Positions 8,200 to 17,581 of a stretch of 64,000 bases of DNA are shown here, one piece after another; the stretch's first letter is position 1, and every line of letters begins with the position of its first letter. Source of the DNA: Acidobacteriota bacterium (GTDB lineage Bacteria; Acidobacteriota; UBA6911; RPQK01; JAJDTT01); contig JAPPLF010000080.1 of NCBI GenBank assembly GCA_028874215.1, forward strand, positions 19,199 to 83,198. Reading direction: 5' to 3'. The translations under genes were made by a program, and so were the position numbers. The notes below the pieces were generated by a model. It was not told the DNA's origin, ran no database searches, and saw only the letters and a list, made by a program, of their open reading frames with translations.

Positions 8200-9722
8200 G
8201 CCTTGAACTGTGGGTGTCCAACCTCTGGTTCTTCAGCCTTCAGACTGGAATTCTGATTCTGGTCGGGGGAATTCTTCCCTGGGTCTTTCGTTTGCGGGCA
8301 CCTGGCATCCTGCATCTCTACTGGCGGCTACTCATGGTCGCCTGCCTGCTATTGGCGCTCCAGCCGCTGGCGCCAATACCCGTGCCGGAACCAATTTCCG
8401 TTCCATTGGTCGAGGAACTGGTTGCTACCGCCAATCCGTCGCCGGCGGTCCAGGGCAGCACCTCTGCCAATCCGTACGCGTGGCTGGCTGGCCTACTGGT
8501 CACCGGCATGCTGCTGCGTCTCATCTGGCTCGGAGTCGGGTTCTACCGGCTCCACCGCCTACAGCGTAGAACCACGCGCCAATCTCTACCGCCGCATCTA
8601 CACGCTCTTGCGGAAGAGCTGGGAGTCTCCGCGGAATACCGCATGTCGGGCGAAGTTGCCGGGCCCGTCACGTTCGGCTGGTTGCGGCCGGTGATCATCC
8701 TCCCCGAATCGTTCGGCCAATTGGAGCAGGGGATGCAGAGAGCCGTGGTCTGCCATGAGCTGTTGCATGTGAAGAGAAGGGACTGGCTTTGGAATACGGT
8801 GGACGAATTGGTGCGGTCCCTTTTCTGGTTTCATCCAGCCTTTCACTGGTTGATGGCCCGGATTCAGTTGACCCGGGAGCAGGTGGTGGACGAACAGGCT
8901 GTGAGGCTCCTGGGGGCCAGAAAGACCTATCTTCAATCGTTGGTGGAGATTGTTAAGCGGGGAAATAGCGCGTCCTCGTTGCCGGCTCCACTTTTTCTCA
9001 AGGAATCTCAGTTCAGCCATCGCGTACGGTTGCTGCTCCAGCTCCGGGAGGTGAAATTGTCCAAGACGAAAACCATCGTTTCTCTGGCCATGTGTTTCGG
9101 GTTGCTTGCCGTGGCTGGATGGTGGAGCGTCTTGGCATTGCCGCTGGCACGTCCATCCGTGGGCCGTCTCGCGCAAGCGGAATCTGAGGAAAAAGTGGTC
9201 GACCAGATTCTTTTGTTAGGCCATGTCATGGCCAACAGATTGCTTCATCGGGACGAACCCGAATATCCGCTGGCCGCCAAAGAGGCCGGTGTCGAAGGAG
9301 TTGTCGTATTGCGGGTCCTCATCGGCAGGAGCGGTGCAATGCAGGAGGCAGAAGTGGTTCGAGGTCACCCCGCGTTGCGGAATGCGGCTTTGGAAGCATT
9401 GAAGAGTTGGCACTGGGAGCCGATCAAGGTCGATGGGGAAGCCGTCCCGGTAAGCACAACCGTCGCTATCAATTTTGTCCTCAGGCCAGGCGCTCGAGAG
9501 CCGCAGCTCTGGCTCTGGATCGACGCTTCCGGAACCCTCTGGGACGGACAGCGGGAATTGGACGTGGAACTCATTGTCCAGCGGGCCAAGGATTTTGGAA
9601 ATGTGGTGTTGCTCTGGCCAGGTCCTGACGTTCCCAGGACCCTTCTCGTGGACACGGTCGAGCGTCTGAAGCAGTCGGGAATCGACCATGTCTTTGTACC
9701 CAGCGCCACGATGGAGCATTGA
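8196..9722 (+). CDS. M56 (BlaR1-like) membrane metalloprotease with TonB-C domain and ExbD-like tail
   Basis: Tandem paralogue (508 residues) of the preceding gene: the N-termini are near-identical in pattern (MSLELWVSNLWFFSLQTG). The HELLH motif begins at His187 and is followed by VKRRDW. A transmembrane segment lies near residue 295-315. Only one TonB C-terminal-like domain follows (about 340-435, with DEPEYPLAAKEAGVEGVVVL). The last 70 residues (LWIDASGTLWDGQRELDVEL ... LKQSGIDHVFV) resemble the periplasmic domain of ExbD/TolR. The start overlaps the preceding stop (ATGA). It presumably forms part of the same BlaI-controlled circuit. The M56 call is firm and the ExbD-like tail is moderate. 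Confidence 0.82.
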   Translation: MSLELWVSNLWFFSLQTGILILVGGILPWVFRLRAPGILHLYWRLLMVACLLLALQPLAPIPVPEPISVPLVEELVATANPSPAVQGSTSANPYAWLAGLLVTGMLLRLIWLGVGFYRLHRLQRRTTRQSLPPHLHALAEELGVSAEYRMSGEVAGPVTFGWLRPVIILPESFGQLEQGMQRAVVCHELLHVKRRDWLWNTVDELVRSLFWFHPAFHWLMARIQLTREQVVDEQAVRLLGARKTYLQSLVEIVKRGNSASSLPAPLFLKESQFSHRVRLLLQLREVKLSKTKTIVSLAMCFGLLAVAGWWSVLALPLARPSVGRLAQAESEEKVVDQILLLGHVMANRLLHRDEPEYPLAAKEAGVEGVVVLRVLIGRSGAMQEAEVVRGHPALRNAALEALKSWHWEPIKVDGEAVPVSTTVAINFVLRPGAREPQLWLWIDASGTLWDGQRELDVELIVQRAKDFGNVVLLWPGPDVPRTLLVDTVERLKQSGIDHVFVPSATMEH

Positions 9723-9779
9723 TCCGACTTCCTGGCATGCCTTGAATTGACAATCGGATCGTAAGGCGGAGGCAAGAGC

Positions 9780-10586
9780 ATGAACAGTTTGATTTTGTTT
9801 TCGGCGTTCTTGGGCCTGCTCGGGGCGGAGTACACCGTCGAAGAAGTGCAACAGGAATATAGAGAAATTTTCCGGATCAAGGTCGGGGATCACCCGGAAT
9901 TCGGCCCGTATATGAATAGTGAAACCAGCAAATTGCCCCGGGGTCACTTCCTTCATGATTTTGTCGAAGAAAATTATTGGTTAATTCACTACCTACAACA
10001 GAACAGACCAAAGGTTGACCACGAAAAGCTCGACGAATTGAGGGACGAGCCGGCTACGCTCGCGGAGTTTCACCACCGCTCGTTGGTAGAGGATGAGACC
10101 TTTAATACTTCTCTTCTCGCTCTCGTCGGCAGGTACCTTGGAAACCATGGGTTGGAACTGGTTGGCCATGCGGATGCAGCCAGAGAAACGGTCACTGCCG
10201 AGCGTTTGACCGGGATCGCAGTGCGTTTCTTTTTTCCGACCACGATCATGGAAGACGGGAGGATCAAAGCATCGGTTTGTGCCGGACTTCACGGTCTGAA
10301 GGACTTCGAGGGCGAACGCGATTTGATGCTGGAAGCGTTCTGCTACGAAGCCATCTTCAACGAGTTTGGATCCCGTCAGTACGGCATGATGGACGAGTTC
10401 ACATCGATCCTGGGCCGAGTCAGAGGTCTTCAACTGTCCACGGACAAGGAGATGAAACTCACCCGTGCTCAAGGGGCAGTGTGGGCACTGCTTGCTTCCA
10501 ATGAGACGCTCCGGGAAGTGCTTTCAAACGCGTACAAATCGAAGAAAGGGATTTTGCCCTTTGTGGTCGAAGGCCTGGCGCCTTGA
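9780..10586 (+). CDS. secreted protein of unknown function
   Basis: Protein of 268 residues that I do not recognise. The N-terminus MNSLILFSAFLGLLGAEY looks like a short signal peptide ending around Gly-Ala-Glu. The rest is acidic and mostly helical by eye, with two Cys residues in the middle (ASVCAGLHGL and EAFCYEAIF). GGAGG lies 7-8 bases before the ATG at 9780 and supports the start. It follows the M56 pair by 57 bases on the same strand and could be a distal part of that operon. It converges on the AhpD-like gene. No function is proposed. Confidence 0.6.
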   Translation: MNSLILFSAFLGLLGAEYTVEEVQQEYREIFRIKVGDHPEFGPYMNSETSKLPRGHFLHDFVEENYWLIHYLQQNRPKVDHEKLDELRDEPATLAEFHHRSLVEDETFNTSLLALVGRYLGNHGLELVGHADAARETVTAERLTGIAVRFFFPTTIMEDGRIKASVCAGLHGLKDFEGERDLMLEAFCYEAIFNEFGSRQYGMMDEFTSILGRVRGLQLSTDKEMKLTRAQGAVWALLASNETLREVLSNAYKSKKGILPFVVEGLAP

Positions 10587-10618
10587 ACGAGAAGTGCCTC
10601 CGAGGCCGGCTTGGCACC

Positions 10619-11167
10619 TTATCCCCCGTAGTCGTCGCGGTACGTGACCTTCAGGGCGTTGTTGAACAGGTTCAACAGATTGATCAGACCAATCAGGAAC
10701 GTGAGCTCCACGATCTCCTCGTCCGAGAATTCCTGCCGGAGCCGATCGAAGAAGTCTTCCCCGATACCGTTGGCATCCCGGATCGCTCGCGTCGTATAGT
10801 CCAGCGCCAACGCCTCCCTGCGGCTCAGATGCTCCGGCGCGTCCAGGTTCTCGATCTGCGCGTCCGGGATGCCGATCATCCGCATGATGGCCCGGTGGGA
10901 GTTGATGCAGAACTGGCATTCGTTGTGGAGCGAGGCATTCAGAATCACCTTCTCCTTGAGCTCCCGCTCCAGAATCCCGCCGGGGTAGACCCCTTCGCCG
11001 GTGGCTCCGAACGCCTTCAGGATCTCGGGCCGCAACGACATGGCCTGAAGCATCTCGACCGGAAGCCCGCCGGCCTCGGCGAGGGCCCGGCTCTCCTGGA
11101 ACGCGGACGAGCCGCTCAATTCGTGGAAGACCTGTCTGACTCGATCGGGATCGACACGGACTCGCAT
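10619..11167 (-). CDS. AhpD-like / carboxymuconolactone decarboxylase family protein
   Basis: All-helical protein of 182 residues with the AhpD signature ExxCxxCxxxH in HNECQFCINSH (Cys84, Cys87, His91). In this family the Cys pair is redox active in peroxidase-reducing or related reactions. The longer frame begins at 11239. The ATG at 11167 is preferred because GGAGG lies 6 bases upstream of it on the minus strand, and the added 24 residues look non-conserved. It is convergent with the preceding gene and divergent from the Gfo/Idh/MocA operon. The substrate is unknown. Confidence 0.8.
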   Translation of the reverse strand: MRVRVDPDRVRQVFHELSGSSAFQESRALAEAGGLPVEMLQAMSLRPEILKAFGATGEGVYPGGILERELKEKVILNASLHNECQFCINSHRAIMRMIGIPDAQIENLDAPEHLSRREALALDYTTRAIRDANGIGEDFFDRLRQEFSDEEIVELTFLIGLINLLNLFNNALKVTYRDDYGG

Positions 11168-11298
11168 GGACGCCTCCCATTGAACGGTCCCCTCATCGGG
11201 ACCGGAGCACTGGAATTCTCTCAGTTTCGGATCTAGCATTCATACGAGGCGACGGTACAGTCCTTTTTTCCGGTCCGCACAGCCGAGGAGGTGAGCAG

Positions 11299-12597
11299 AT
11301 GTCCCCTACGAATCGTCGAGCGTTCTTGAAGGAATCGAGCCTGGGCCTGACGGCGGCGGCCGTGGGATTGACTCCCGCGGTGGGCAGCGTTCTCGGGGCC
11401 AACGACCGTCTCAACGTCGGAGTCATCGGCTGCGGAGGCCGGGGACGCCGCCTGGGCGAGAATTTCGCCGCTCTGGAAGGATGCCGGGTGACCTACGTCT
11501 GCGATCCGGACTCCGAGCGCGTCGCCCAAGCCATCGAGCAGACCGGCGCGGAGCGCGGCGTCGCGGATCTCCGGTACATCCTCGACGACCCGGAGGTGGA
11601 CGCGGTGGTGATCGCTACTTGCGATCACTGGCATGCTCCGGCCGCCATTCTGGCCTGCCAGGCGGGCAAGCACGTCTACGTCGAAAAGCCCTGCTCCCAC
11701 AACGTCCGGGAAGGACGGCAGATGATCGATGCCGCGCGCCGGCACGGGCGGGTCATGCAGCATGGCACCCAGAGCCGGTCGAGCGACGGCGTGATCCGGG
11801 CCATCGGCATGCTCCGGGAAGGGGTGATCGGCGACGTTCTGGTGGCCAAGCACGTAAACAGCCAGAAACGGCGCAATATCGGGCACGTCGAGCCGTCCGC
11901 GCCACCGGCCAACCTGGAATACGACCTTTGGGTCGGCCCCGCCGAATGGGCGGACTACCAGTCCAACTACGTCCACTACCATTGGCATTGGTTCTACAAC
12001 TTCGGCACCGGGGACATCGGCAACGACGGGGTCCACGGCATCGACCTCGCCCGCTGGGGACTGGGGGTAAAGACCCATCCCAGCCTGGTGACCGGCTACG
12101 GGTCCAAGCTCTTCTTCGACGACGATCAGGAGTTTCCCGACACCTACACGGTGACGTTCGTCTATCCCGGAGGCACCGGCGACTCGGGGCAACGATTGCT
12201 GGTCTACGAGCAGCGCATCTGGTCGCCCTATCGAAACGACGCTCAGGGAAACAATCTCTACTTCTACGGAACCGAGGGGATGATGACGCTGGGAGGGCAG
12301 GGAATCCGGATCTACGGCAAGAAGAACGAGTTGATCCGCCAGGAGGGGCGGTACGAGCTCACCAGGGGAGTCCACCAGAAGGACTTCGTAGACGCCATTC
12401 GATCCGGGGGACGCCCGGTAGCGGACATCGAGGTGGGCCACCTCTCCTCCACTCTCCCCCATCTGGGGAACATCGTGGCCCGGACGAATCGAAGCGTCCG
12501 GTTCGACGCGGACCGGGAGCAGATCGTGGGAGACGAGGAGGCCAATACCCTGCTGGGCCGCCGTTACCGGCCGGGCCACTGGGCCGTGCCCAGTTGA
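11299..12597 (+). CDS. Gfo/Idh/MocA family oxidoreductase with Tat signal
   Basis: NAD(P)-dependent oxidoreductase of 432 residues. The N-terminus MSPTNRRAFLKESSLGL holds a twin-arginine motif (RRAFLK) and hydrophobic stretch, so it is predicted to be exported folded with its cofactor. The Rossmann fold follows: VGVIGCGGRGRRL at about residues 36-48. EKPCSHNVREGR carries the family EKP motif. GTGDIGNDGVHGIDLARWGL holds the catalytic-region Asp/His typical of this family's C-terminal domain. GAGGAGG lies just upstream of the ATG. It heads a three-gene run with a phytanoyl-CoA dioxygenase-like and an AAC(3)-like gene, suggesting turnover of a sugar derivative or similar small molecule. The substrate is unknown. 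Confidence 0.9.
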   Translation: MSPTNRRAFLKESSLGLTAAAVGLTPAVGSVLGANDRLNVGVIGCGGRGRRLGENFAALEGCRVTYVCDPDSERVAQAIEQTGAERGVADLRYILDDPEVDAVVIATCDHWHAPAAILACQAGKHVYVEKPCSHNVREGRQMIDAARRHGRVMQHGTQSRSSDGVIRAIGMLREGVIGDVLVAKHVNSQKRRNIGHVEPSAPPANLEYDLWVGPAEWADYQSNYVHYHWHWFYNFGTGDIGNDGVHGIDLARWGLGVKTHPSLVTGYGSKLFFDDDQEFPDTYTVTFVYPGGTGDSGQRLLVYEQRIWSPYRNDAQGNNLYFYGTEGMMTLGGQGIRIYGKKNELIRQEGRYELTRGVHQKDFVDAIRSGGRPVADIEVGHLSSTLPHLGNIVARTNRSVRFDADREQIVGDEEANTLLGRRYRPGHWAVPS

Positions 12598-12637
12598 GGC
12601 CCAGGATCACCGAATCTATGTAGAAAATGGGTACGCT

Positions 12638-13390
12638 ATGGACTACGACGCGATCGCGCGTGAATACCACGAGAACGGATTCGGGGTCGTTCCCGGATTC
12701 TTCTCGCCGGAGGAGCTGGCAGAGGTGGATCGGCAACTCGGCCGGTACCTGCAGCAGTCCCTTTCCGATCTGGAACCGGGCGAAGCCTACTACGAGGATG
12801 GCGGCGGTGGCGCGGTGCGGTGCGTTTTCAGGATCAACCAGCGCTCCGGTTATTTTGCGGGGTTGATGCGGGATCCTCGTCTGATGGCGCTGGTCGAAGC
12901 GCTCTATCCCGGCGCGGCGGCCGAGGCGGATGGCGTGATGCTCATCGACAAGGCCCCCTTCGCCGCCTACGAGTTCCCCTATCATCAGGACAACGCCTAC
13001 CAGTTCTGGAATCCGGCGGAGGCCGTAGCCGTCACCCTGGCCCTGGATGCAGCCAATGACGACAACGGGACCATCGTCTGCCTGAAGGGCTCGCACCGCG
13101 CTCCGATCCTGCCGCACCAGCCTTCAGGCGTCACCGGGGCGAGCCTGGGCCTTCTGGAGAAGCCGGACCTCAGCCGTTACCCGGAGGTGGCGCTCGACCT
13201 GAAGCCCGGGGATCTTTCGCTGCACCACGTCAACGTGATCCATCGAACCGGACCGAATCGCACTGCCCATCACCGGCGCAACCTCGGCTTCGCCTACCAT
13301 TCTTCCCGGGCGCGGCGGGACCCGGAGGCCCACGCCCGCTACCAGGAACATCTGGGCCGGGTCAACTCGTCGATCGGACAAGCGAACTAG
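12638..13390 (+). CDS. phytanoyl-CoA dioxygenase (PhyH) family protein
   Basis: Fe(II)/2-oxoglutarate-dependent dioxygenase-like protein of 250 residues. The iron-binding HxD is seen in YHQDNAYQFWNP. The distal His lies in LHHVNVIHRTGPNRT, followed by an Arg suited to 2-oxoglutarate binding. The N-terminus DYDAIAREYHENGFGVVPGF is typical of the family. It lies 40 bases after the oxidoreductase gene, and the next gene starts one base after its stop, so the three are probably one transcript. The ribosome binding site is weak. Bacterial members hydroxylate diverse small molecules; the substrate here is unknown. Confidence 0.87.
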   Translation: MDYDAIAREYHENGFGVVPGFFSPEELAEVDRQLGRYLQQSLSDLEPGEAYYEDGGGGAVRCVFRINQRSGYFAGLMRDPRLMALVEALYPGAAAEADGVMLIDKAPFAAYEFPYHQDNAYQFWNPAEAVAVTLALDAANDDNGTIVCLKGSHRAPILPHQPSGVTGASLGLLEKPDLSRYPEVALDLKPGDLSLHHVNVIHRTGPNRTAHHRRNLGFAYHSSRARRDPEAHARYQEHLGRVNSSIGQAN

Positions 13391-13391
13391 G

Positions 13392-14504
13392 ATGCCAGAG
13401 ACCTCTCCCGACGCCGCGTCCACGCCTCAAACCATCACCAGGAGCCGCCTGACGCGGGATCTCACTCGGCTCGGGGTGCGAAACGGGGACTGCGTCATGC
13501 TGCACAGTTCCCTGAGCCGCCTGGGATGGGTCGAGGGTGGCGCGGCCACGGTGGTGGAGGCCTTCCTGGACGCCATGGGACCGGAGGGGACGTTGCTGAC
13601 ACCGGCCTTCACGGGAGGCGCCTGGACCGAGCATATGGCCCTCCCGGACTGCCGCGGGGTCTGCCCGCAGGACTTCTGCCCCAGCCGGTGGGCCAGCCGG
13701 GAGGGGGCGATCCCCAACGCCGCGCTCCAACGCCCCGGCCGTCTGCGAGGCTGCCATCCCACCCACTCCTGGATCGCCAACGGGGCTCGGCGGAGGGATG
13801 CCCTGCGGGGACAGCGGGAGTGCCCGACGCCGTGCGGCCCGGGGAACCCCTTTGAGAAGGTGGTGGAGTGGGACGGTTGCATCGTCATCCTGGGAGTCGG
13901 AGTCGACACCATCACGCTCTGGCACTATTACGAGGACCTCCTGGAGGTGGGCTACCTGGGCTACTACCATCCGGAGGCCCGCCATCTTTCCTACTGCGCC
14001 ACGGGAAAGCGGATCCAGTACGATTTTCCCGGGATCATGCAGGACGTGGTCCGGGCCTCGGGGATCATGACCACCGGCAAGGTCGGACGCAGCGAGTCAG
14101 GGTTGATCCGGGCCCGCGTCTTCCGCCGGTTCATGGCCACCATCATGGCCGACGATCCCGATTGCTTCGTGTTGCGGCCGGCGGATGCCGCGAATGGCGA
14201 TCTGGCCGTCGATGCCCTGGCCAAGGGAGCCGGCATGCTGCGGGCCTGGCGCCGGGGACCGGCGGAACTGCCCGAGCGCATCGATCTTCCACAGGACGGT
14301 GACGGCGTGGTCCGGGAGGACTGTCCATCGTTTGCCGGCTACCACGAGGCGGACGGCCGGAGATGGCCTCTCTGCCGGGCCAACGACCGGCATCCGGAAC
14401 TGCACCACCACGGCGGAATCTTCGATCGTCTGGGCAAGACCTGCTGTGGCCGGTGTTCCTGGCATCTTCGCTTTCCCGAAGAGCCGGCTCAGACGGGGGA
14501 TTGA
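13392..14504 (+). CDS. AAC(3)-type N-acetyltransferase family protein
   Basis: Protein of 370 residues in the aminoglycoside 3-N-acetyltransferase fold family. Visible hallmarks are LTRDLTRLGVRNGDCVMLHS, LGWVEGGAATVVEAF, MGPEGTLLTPAF and the catalytic-region sequence CHPTHSWIANG. NPFEKVVEWDGCIVILGVGVD also matches the family. The enzymes use acetyl-CoA to acylate an amine. The context (oxidoreductase and dioxygenase genes in the same operon) suggests a metabolic or biosynthetic substrate. The family name alone does not imply antibiotic resistance. The C-terminal 60 residues are Cys/His-rich (CCGRCSWHLRF at the end), which is unusual and could bind metal. Confidence 0.82.
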   Translation: MPETSPDAASTPQTITRSRLTRDLTRLGVRNGDCVMLHSSLSRLGWVEGGAATVVEAFLDAMGPEGTLLTPAFTGGAWTEHMALPDCRGVCPQDFCPSRWASREGAIPNAALQRPGRLRGCHPTHSWIANGARRRDALRGQRECPTPCGPGNPFEKVVEWDGCIVILGVGVDTITLWHYYEDLLEVGYLGYYHPEARHLSYCATGKRIQYDFPGIMQDVVRASGIMTTGKVGRSESGLIRARVFRRFMATIMADDPDCFVLRPADAANGDLAVDALAKGAGMLRAWRRGPAELPERIDLPQDGDGVVREDCPSFAGYHEADGRRWPLCRANDRHPELHHHGGIFDRLGKTCCGRCSWHLRFPEEPAQTGD

Positions 14505-14514
14505 CGCGAATTCC

Positions 14515-16055
14515 TCACCGGGCGGTGAAACGAAAGGCGAAGAGGTCCGCGTCCTTCAGAACGAAGCGAAGACGCACGGTTTGACCCGCCAGGCCGCCGA
14601 CGTCCGGACCCTGCTTCCAGCGGACCTCCCGCTCCAGCTTGTCGCCGAACGTGGGAGGGCAATCCTCCAGGCCGTAGCCCTCCAGGGGTCTTCCCGCGGC
14701 GTCCTGGATCTCGACCCTCAGGCTTCCTGCCGCCGATGTGGAGAAGTTCAGCAACAGGCGGTCTCCCTGGAAGCGAATGGGGCGAGTGACCATCTCTCCG
14801 CCTGACATGGGCGCGGAAACGGCCACGAAACCGTCGAGCCGAAGGGTGAAACGCCGCAGGTTGAGACTCTTGCCTCTCCAATAGCCCTCGGTGGCGTACA
14901 TGGAGATCTCGTTGGGAGCCCCCCGGATGTGGCTGGGGTTTCCACCAGGCCCCAGTTCTGGACGTTGTCCCCGTAGGTCCAGTTGTCCACCGGTCTCAGG
15001 CCGGGCCGGATGAAGGCCTCCGGCCAGCGGTGGAATCGGACCCGGTCGCGGCTTGCCATCAGGAGGCCCTCGGTCAATGCGGTGCCGTATCGGAGACTGA
15101 CACCAGCCCGCAGCCGGCGGTGCTCGAAACCCGGGAGGGCTCTCATGGAGTCGGACCATCCCCGTTCGATGTAGCGGTTGGGAAACCCCAACAGGATGTG
15201 GGGGGCCCGGTAGTACGGGATGATCTGGTTGGTGTAGAGCTGCACGTCGGCGGAGCCCCGATAGCAGAGCCAGACCGGGTCGGTCCAATTCAGAAAGTCC
15301 TGGGAGGTTCCGGTCATGACGTCCCGGATGCCCTTGGTCCTCGGCTGATTCTCCGCGGTCGGCCGGAAGTCGCGGTGGTATTCGCGGTACTCGTTCCGGA
15401 ACGAATCCCAGAACGCCAGGTTCTGGGAGTCGAAGTAGCCCTGGGTGATGACCAGGCGGTCCGCCATCAGCTCCCAATGGATGGCGTCGGCCGACTTCCA
15501 CGCGTAGAGCCCCCGGAGCCGGCTCCAGGAGAGGGCCTTGTAGCGTGCGTCGGGCGAGGCGGCCGGATTGGGGTCCTTGAAGGGGACGAAGTTGCGGATG
15601 ATGTCGCCGTCTGCAAGCCGATCCATGAGGATGTTGTTCCGCTTGGATCCCTCGAACTCCACCAGGCCCAGTTGGGGCCGGTACCAGTGGATCCCGTCCA
15701 GGCTCTCGGCATAGCAGGTCACCTGCCGGCGTGGAAATTCGAGCCTCTTCCCGGTCTCGAAGTGCCAGCCCCGGTAGTACATCCGGTAGCGGTTTCCGTC
15801 CTGGAAGATGGTGAAGGTGAAGCAGGCGTTCCCCTCCCAGGGCCGGTCGGTCACCAGGACCGCCTCCCTGCGAATCGGACGCTGCAGTTGGAGCCGGGCC
15901 TCGCCCCGAAGCTCTTCCACCAGGGAAGGTTCCACGAACAACTCCAGCCGCAAACCGACATCCAGGACCTCCGAGTGGAGGCTCCAGCAGAACGTGGGGA
16001 AGAGAAGCGCCAGAACCGGGGGCCTCATGAGGATCGGCGTCCACCTGCGTTTCAT
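14515..16055 (-). pseudogene. secreted glycosidase-like (GH32/GH43-like propeller) protein, frameshifted near 14937
   Basis: The frame starting at ATG 16055 (overlapping the symporter stop as ATGA) runs with a signal peptide and the family block 'DRPWE ... CYAESLDGIHWYRPQLGLVEFEGS'. It reads into nonsense after NWGLVETP. The correct C-terminus (HIRGAPNEISMYATEGYWRG ... LKDADLFAFRF) continues in another frame to 14515. Restoring one C in the CCCC run (GGGG on the plus strand near 14937) rejoins them, giving about 513 residues like its two intact paralogues at 30317-31939 and 36157-37908. It is either a real inactivation or a one-base homopolymer error. The fold is inferred from alternating Asp/Trp propeller-like blades. 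No catalytic residues are assigned. Confidence 0.72.
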
Positions 16056-17581
16056 TCCACGAACTCCTGGTTTGATCGCTCCCGAGTCCGGGCGGGACAA
16101 ATTCGGGACAGGACCAGCGCCGATCCGAACGTGATCAGCGAGGAGACCGGGATCACCCACATCCAGGCCAACCGCGGGAGCCCGAAGAGCCAGTGGCCCT
16201 GGGCCCAGACCAGGCCCGCCGACATCCCCGCAAGCGCGGACACGATGACCGCTCGGCCGCTGGCCGGGACCTTCAGGATGGCCAGAAACATCATCGCCCC
16301 CAGGGTGCCCACCAGGAAGCTGCTGATTCGGCCCGTCAGGTCGAAGAGGTTTCCACGCTGATCGTCGGGGATGGAATCCAACAGGAAACAGATCATGATG
16401 GCTGCGACTCCCGCGGCGACGGTCACGGCCCGGGCCAGCTTCAACTCGCCGCGGGGGGTGACGGCCACGGTCCGGAGACGCCGGTAGTAGTCGGTGATGA
16501 TCACTGAGGAGATGGAGTTGATCCCCGAATCCAGGCTCGACATGGCGGCGGAGAAGAGAGCCGCCACCACCAGCCCGGCCAGGCCCCGGGGGAGGACGTG
16601 ACCGATGAAGTGCGGGAAGACGCTGTCCGTGTCTGCGGGGAGATGGGTCTGGTAGTAGGAATAGAGCGCCATTCCGCACAGGCTCAGAAGGAGAGTGATG
16701 ACGACGCTCGCCGTCAGGTTGCAGGCGAACGAGCGCCGTGCCGACGCTTCCGAGCCGGTGCTGAGATAGCGCTGGACGGCCACCTGGTCTCCGGCCGCGG
16801 TGCAGATCCACCAGAAGAGGGTCCATAGGATCATGCCGAACCAGGTCAACCGGACCGTCGGGTCGAGGCTGAAGAGAGGCTGGGGCTCCATGTCCGCCGC
16901 CGCCATCTGGCCGTACCAGGTGAGCGGTCCGGTCCCGGCGTCAAGGGCGACATACGCGATGGTGAAGAGGGCGCCGGCCAGGAGGATGAAGAACTGGACC
17001 ACGTCGGTCCAGATCACGGCCCGGATCCCGCCCAGGGTCGTATAGACGGTGCCCACGGCCGCTACCCCCAGGACCACCGTGGCGAAGGGGAGGCCGCTGA
17101 TGGTGGCCAGGGCGCCGGCTGCCGTGAAGACGATGGTCCCCATCCACGCCAGCCGGATCAGGACGAAGATGGTGGCCCCGAAGAGGCGTGTGGAGAGGTC
17201 GAATTGCCGCTCCAGGCACTCGTAGGCCGAGGTGATTTTCAGCCGCATCAGGAAGGGAACCACCAGGTACCCCACCAGAAGGAAGACGATGGGATAGGAG
17301 AGCAACTGGGAGTTGGCGCCCAGCCCGTGCTTGATGATCTCGCCGGGGTGGGAGAGATAGGTGATGGTGGAGAGGATGGAGGCCAGCAGGCTCAGCCCCA
17401 CGGCGAACCAGGGCATGTTCCGCCCCGCCAGGAAGTACTCCTCGGTGTCGCTCTGGCGCCGGCTGAAGGTGTAGCCGAGTAGGACGACTGCGGCCAGGTA
17501 GAGGAGGATGGCCGCGTAGTCGACGCCGTGGAGCCCCTCGAATCGGCCCGGCGGACCGCCCATGGCCAGAAACGGCGTCAT
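16052..17581 (-). CDS. sodium:solute symporter (SSS family)
   Basis: Integral membrane protein of about 509 residues with more than ten hydrophobic segments. The SSS signature TEEYFLAGRNMPWFAVGLSL lies after the first helix, and LASILSTITYLSHPGEI matches the sodium-site region. The family usually has 11-14 helices and this length fits. A longer frame extends to 17662. The ATG at 17581 is preferred because GAGGGG precedes it and the extra 27 residues do not look like membrane protein. Its stop overlaps the start of the glycosidase-like gene (ATGA), so uptake of the released sugar or ligand is a reasonable guess. The ligand cannot be named. Confidence 0.87.
   Translation of the reverse strand: MTPFLAMGGPPGRFEGLHGVDYAAILLYLAAVVLLGYTFSRRQSDTEEYFLAGRNMPWFAVGLSLLASILSTITYLSHPGEIIKHGLGANSQLLSYPIVFLLVGYLVVPFLMRLKITSAYECLERQFDLSTRLFGATIFVLIRLAWMGTIVFTAAGALATISGLPFATVVLGVAAVGTVYTTLGGIRAVIWTDVVQFFILLAGALFTIAYVALDAGTGPLTWYGQMAAADMEPQPLFSLDPTVRLTWFGMILWTLFWWICTAAGDQVAVQRYLSTGSEASARRSFACNLTASVVITLLLSLCGMALYSYYQTHLPADTDSVFPHFIGHVLPRGLAGLVVAALFSAAMSSLDSGINSISSVIITDYYRRLRTVAVTPRGELKLARAVTVAAGVAAIMICFLLDSIPDDQRGNLFDLTGRISSFLVGTLGAMMFLAILKVPASGRAVIVSALAGMSAGLVWAQGHWLFGLPRLAWMWVIPVSSLITFGSALVLSRICPARTRERSNQEFVE

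Noticed and set aside
5546..9722. Classical beta-lactam sensor-protease
   Set aside because: No penicillin-binding transpeptidase motifs (SxxK, SxN, KTG) were seen in the C-terminal halves; TonB-C-like repeats occupy that region.
13392..14504. Antibiotic-resistance acetyltransferase
   Set aside because: AAC(3)-fold proteins include many non-resistance members. The operon context is metabolic and no resistance evidence is visible.
14748..16826. N-terminal extension of the glycosidase-like frame beyond 16055
   Set aside because: It overlaps the symporter gene in another frame. The ATG at 16055 overlaps the symporter stop and starts a signal peptide.
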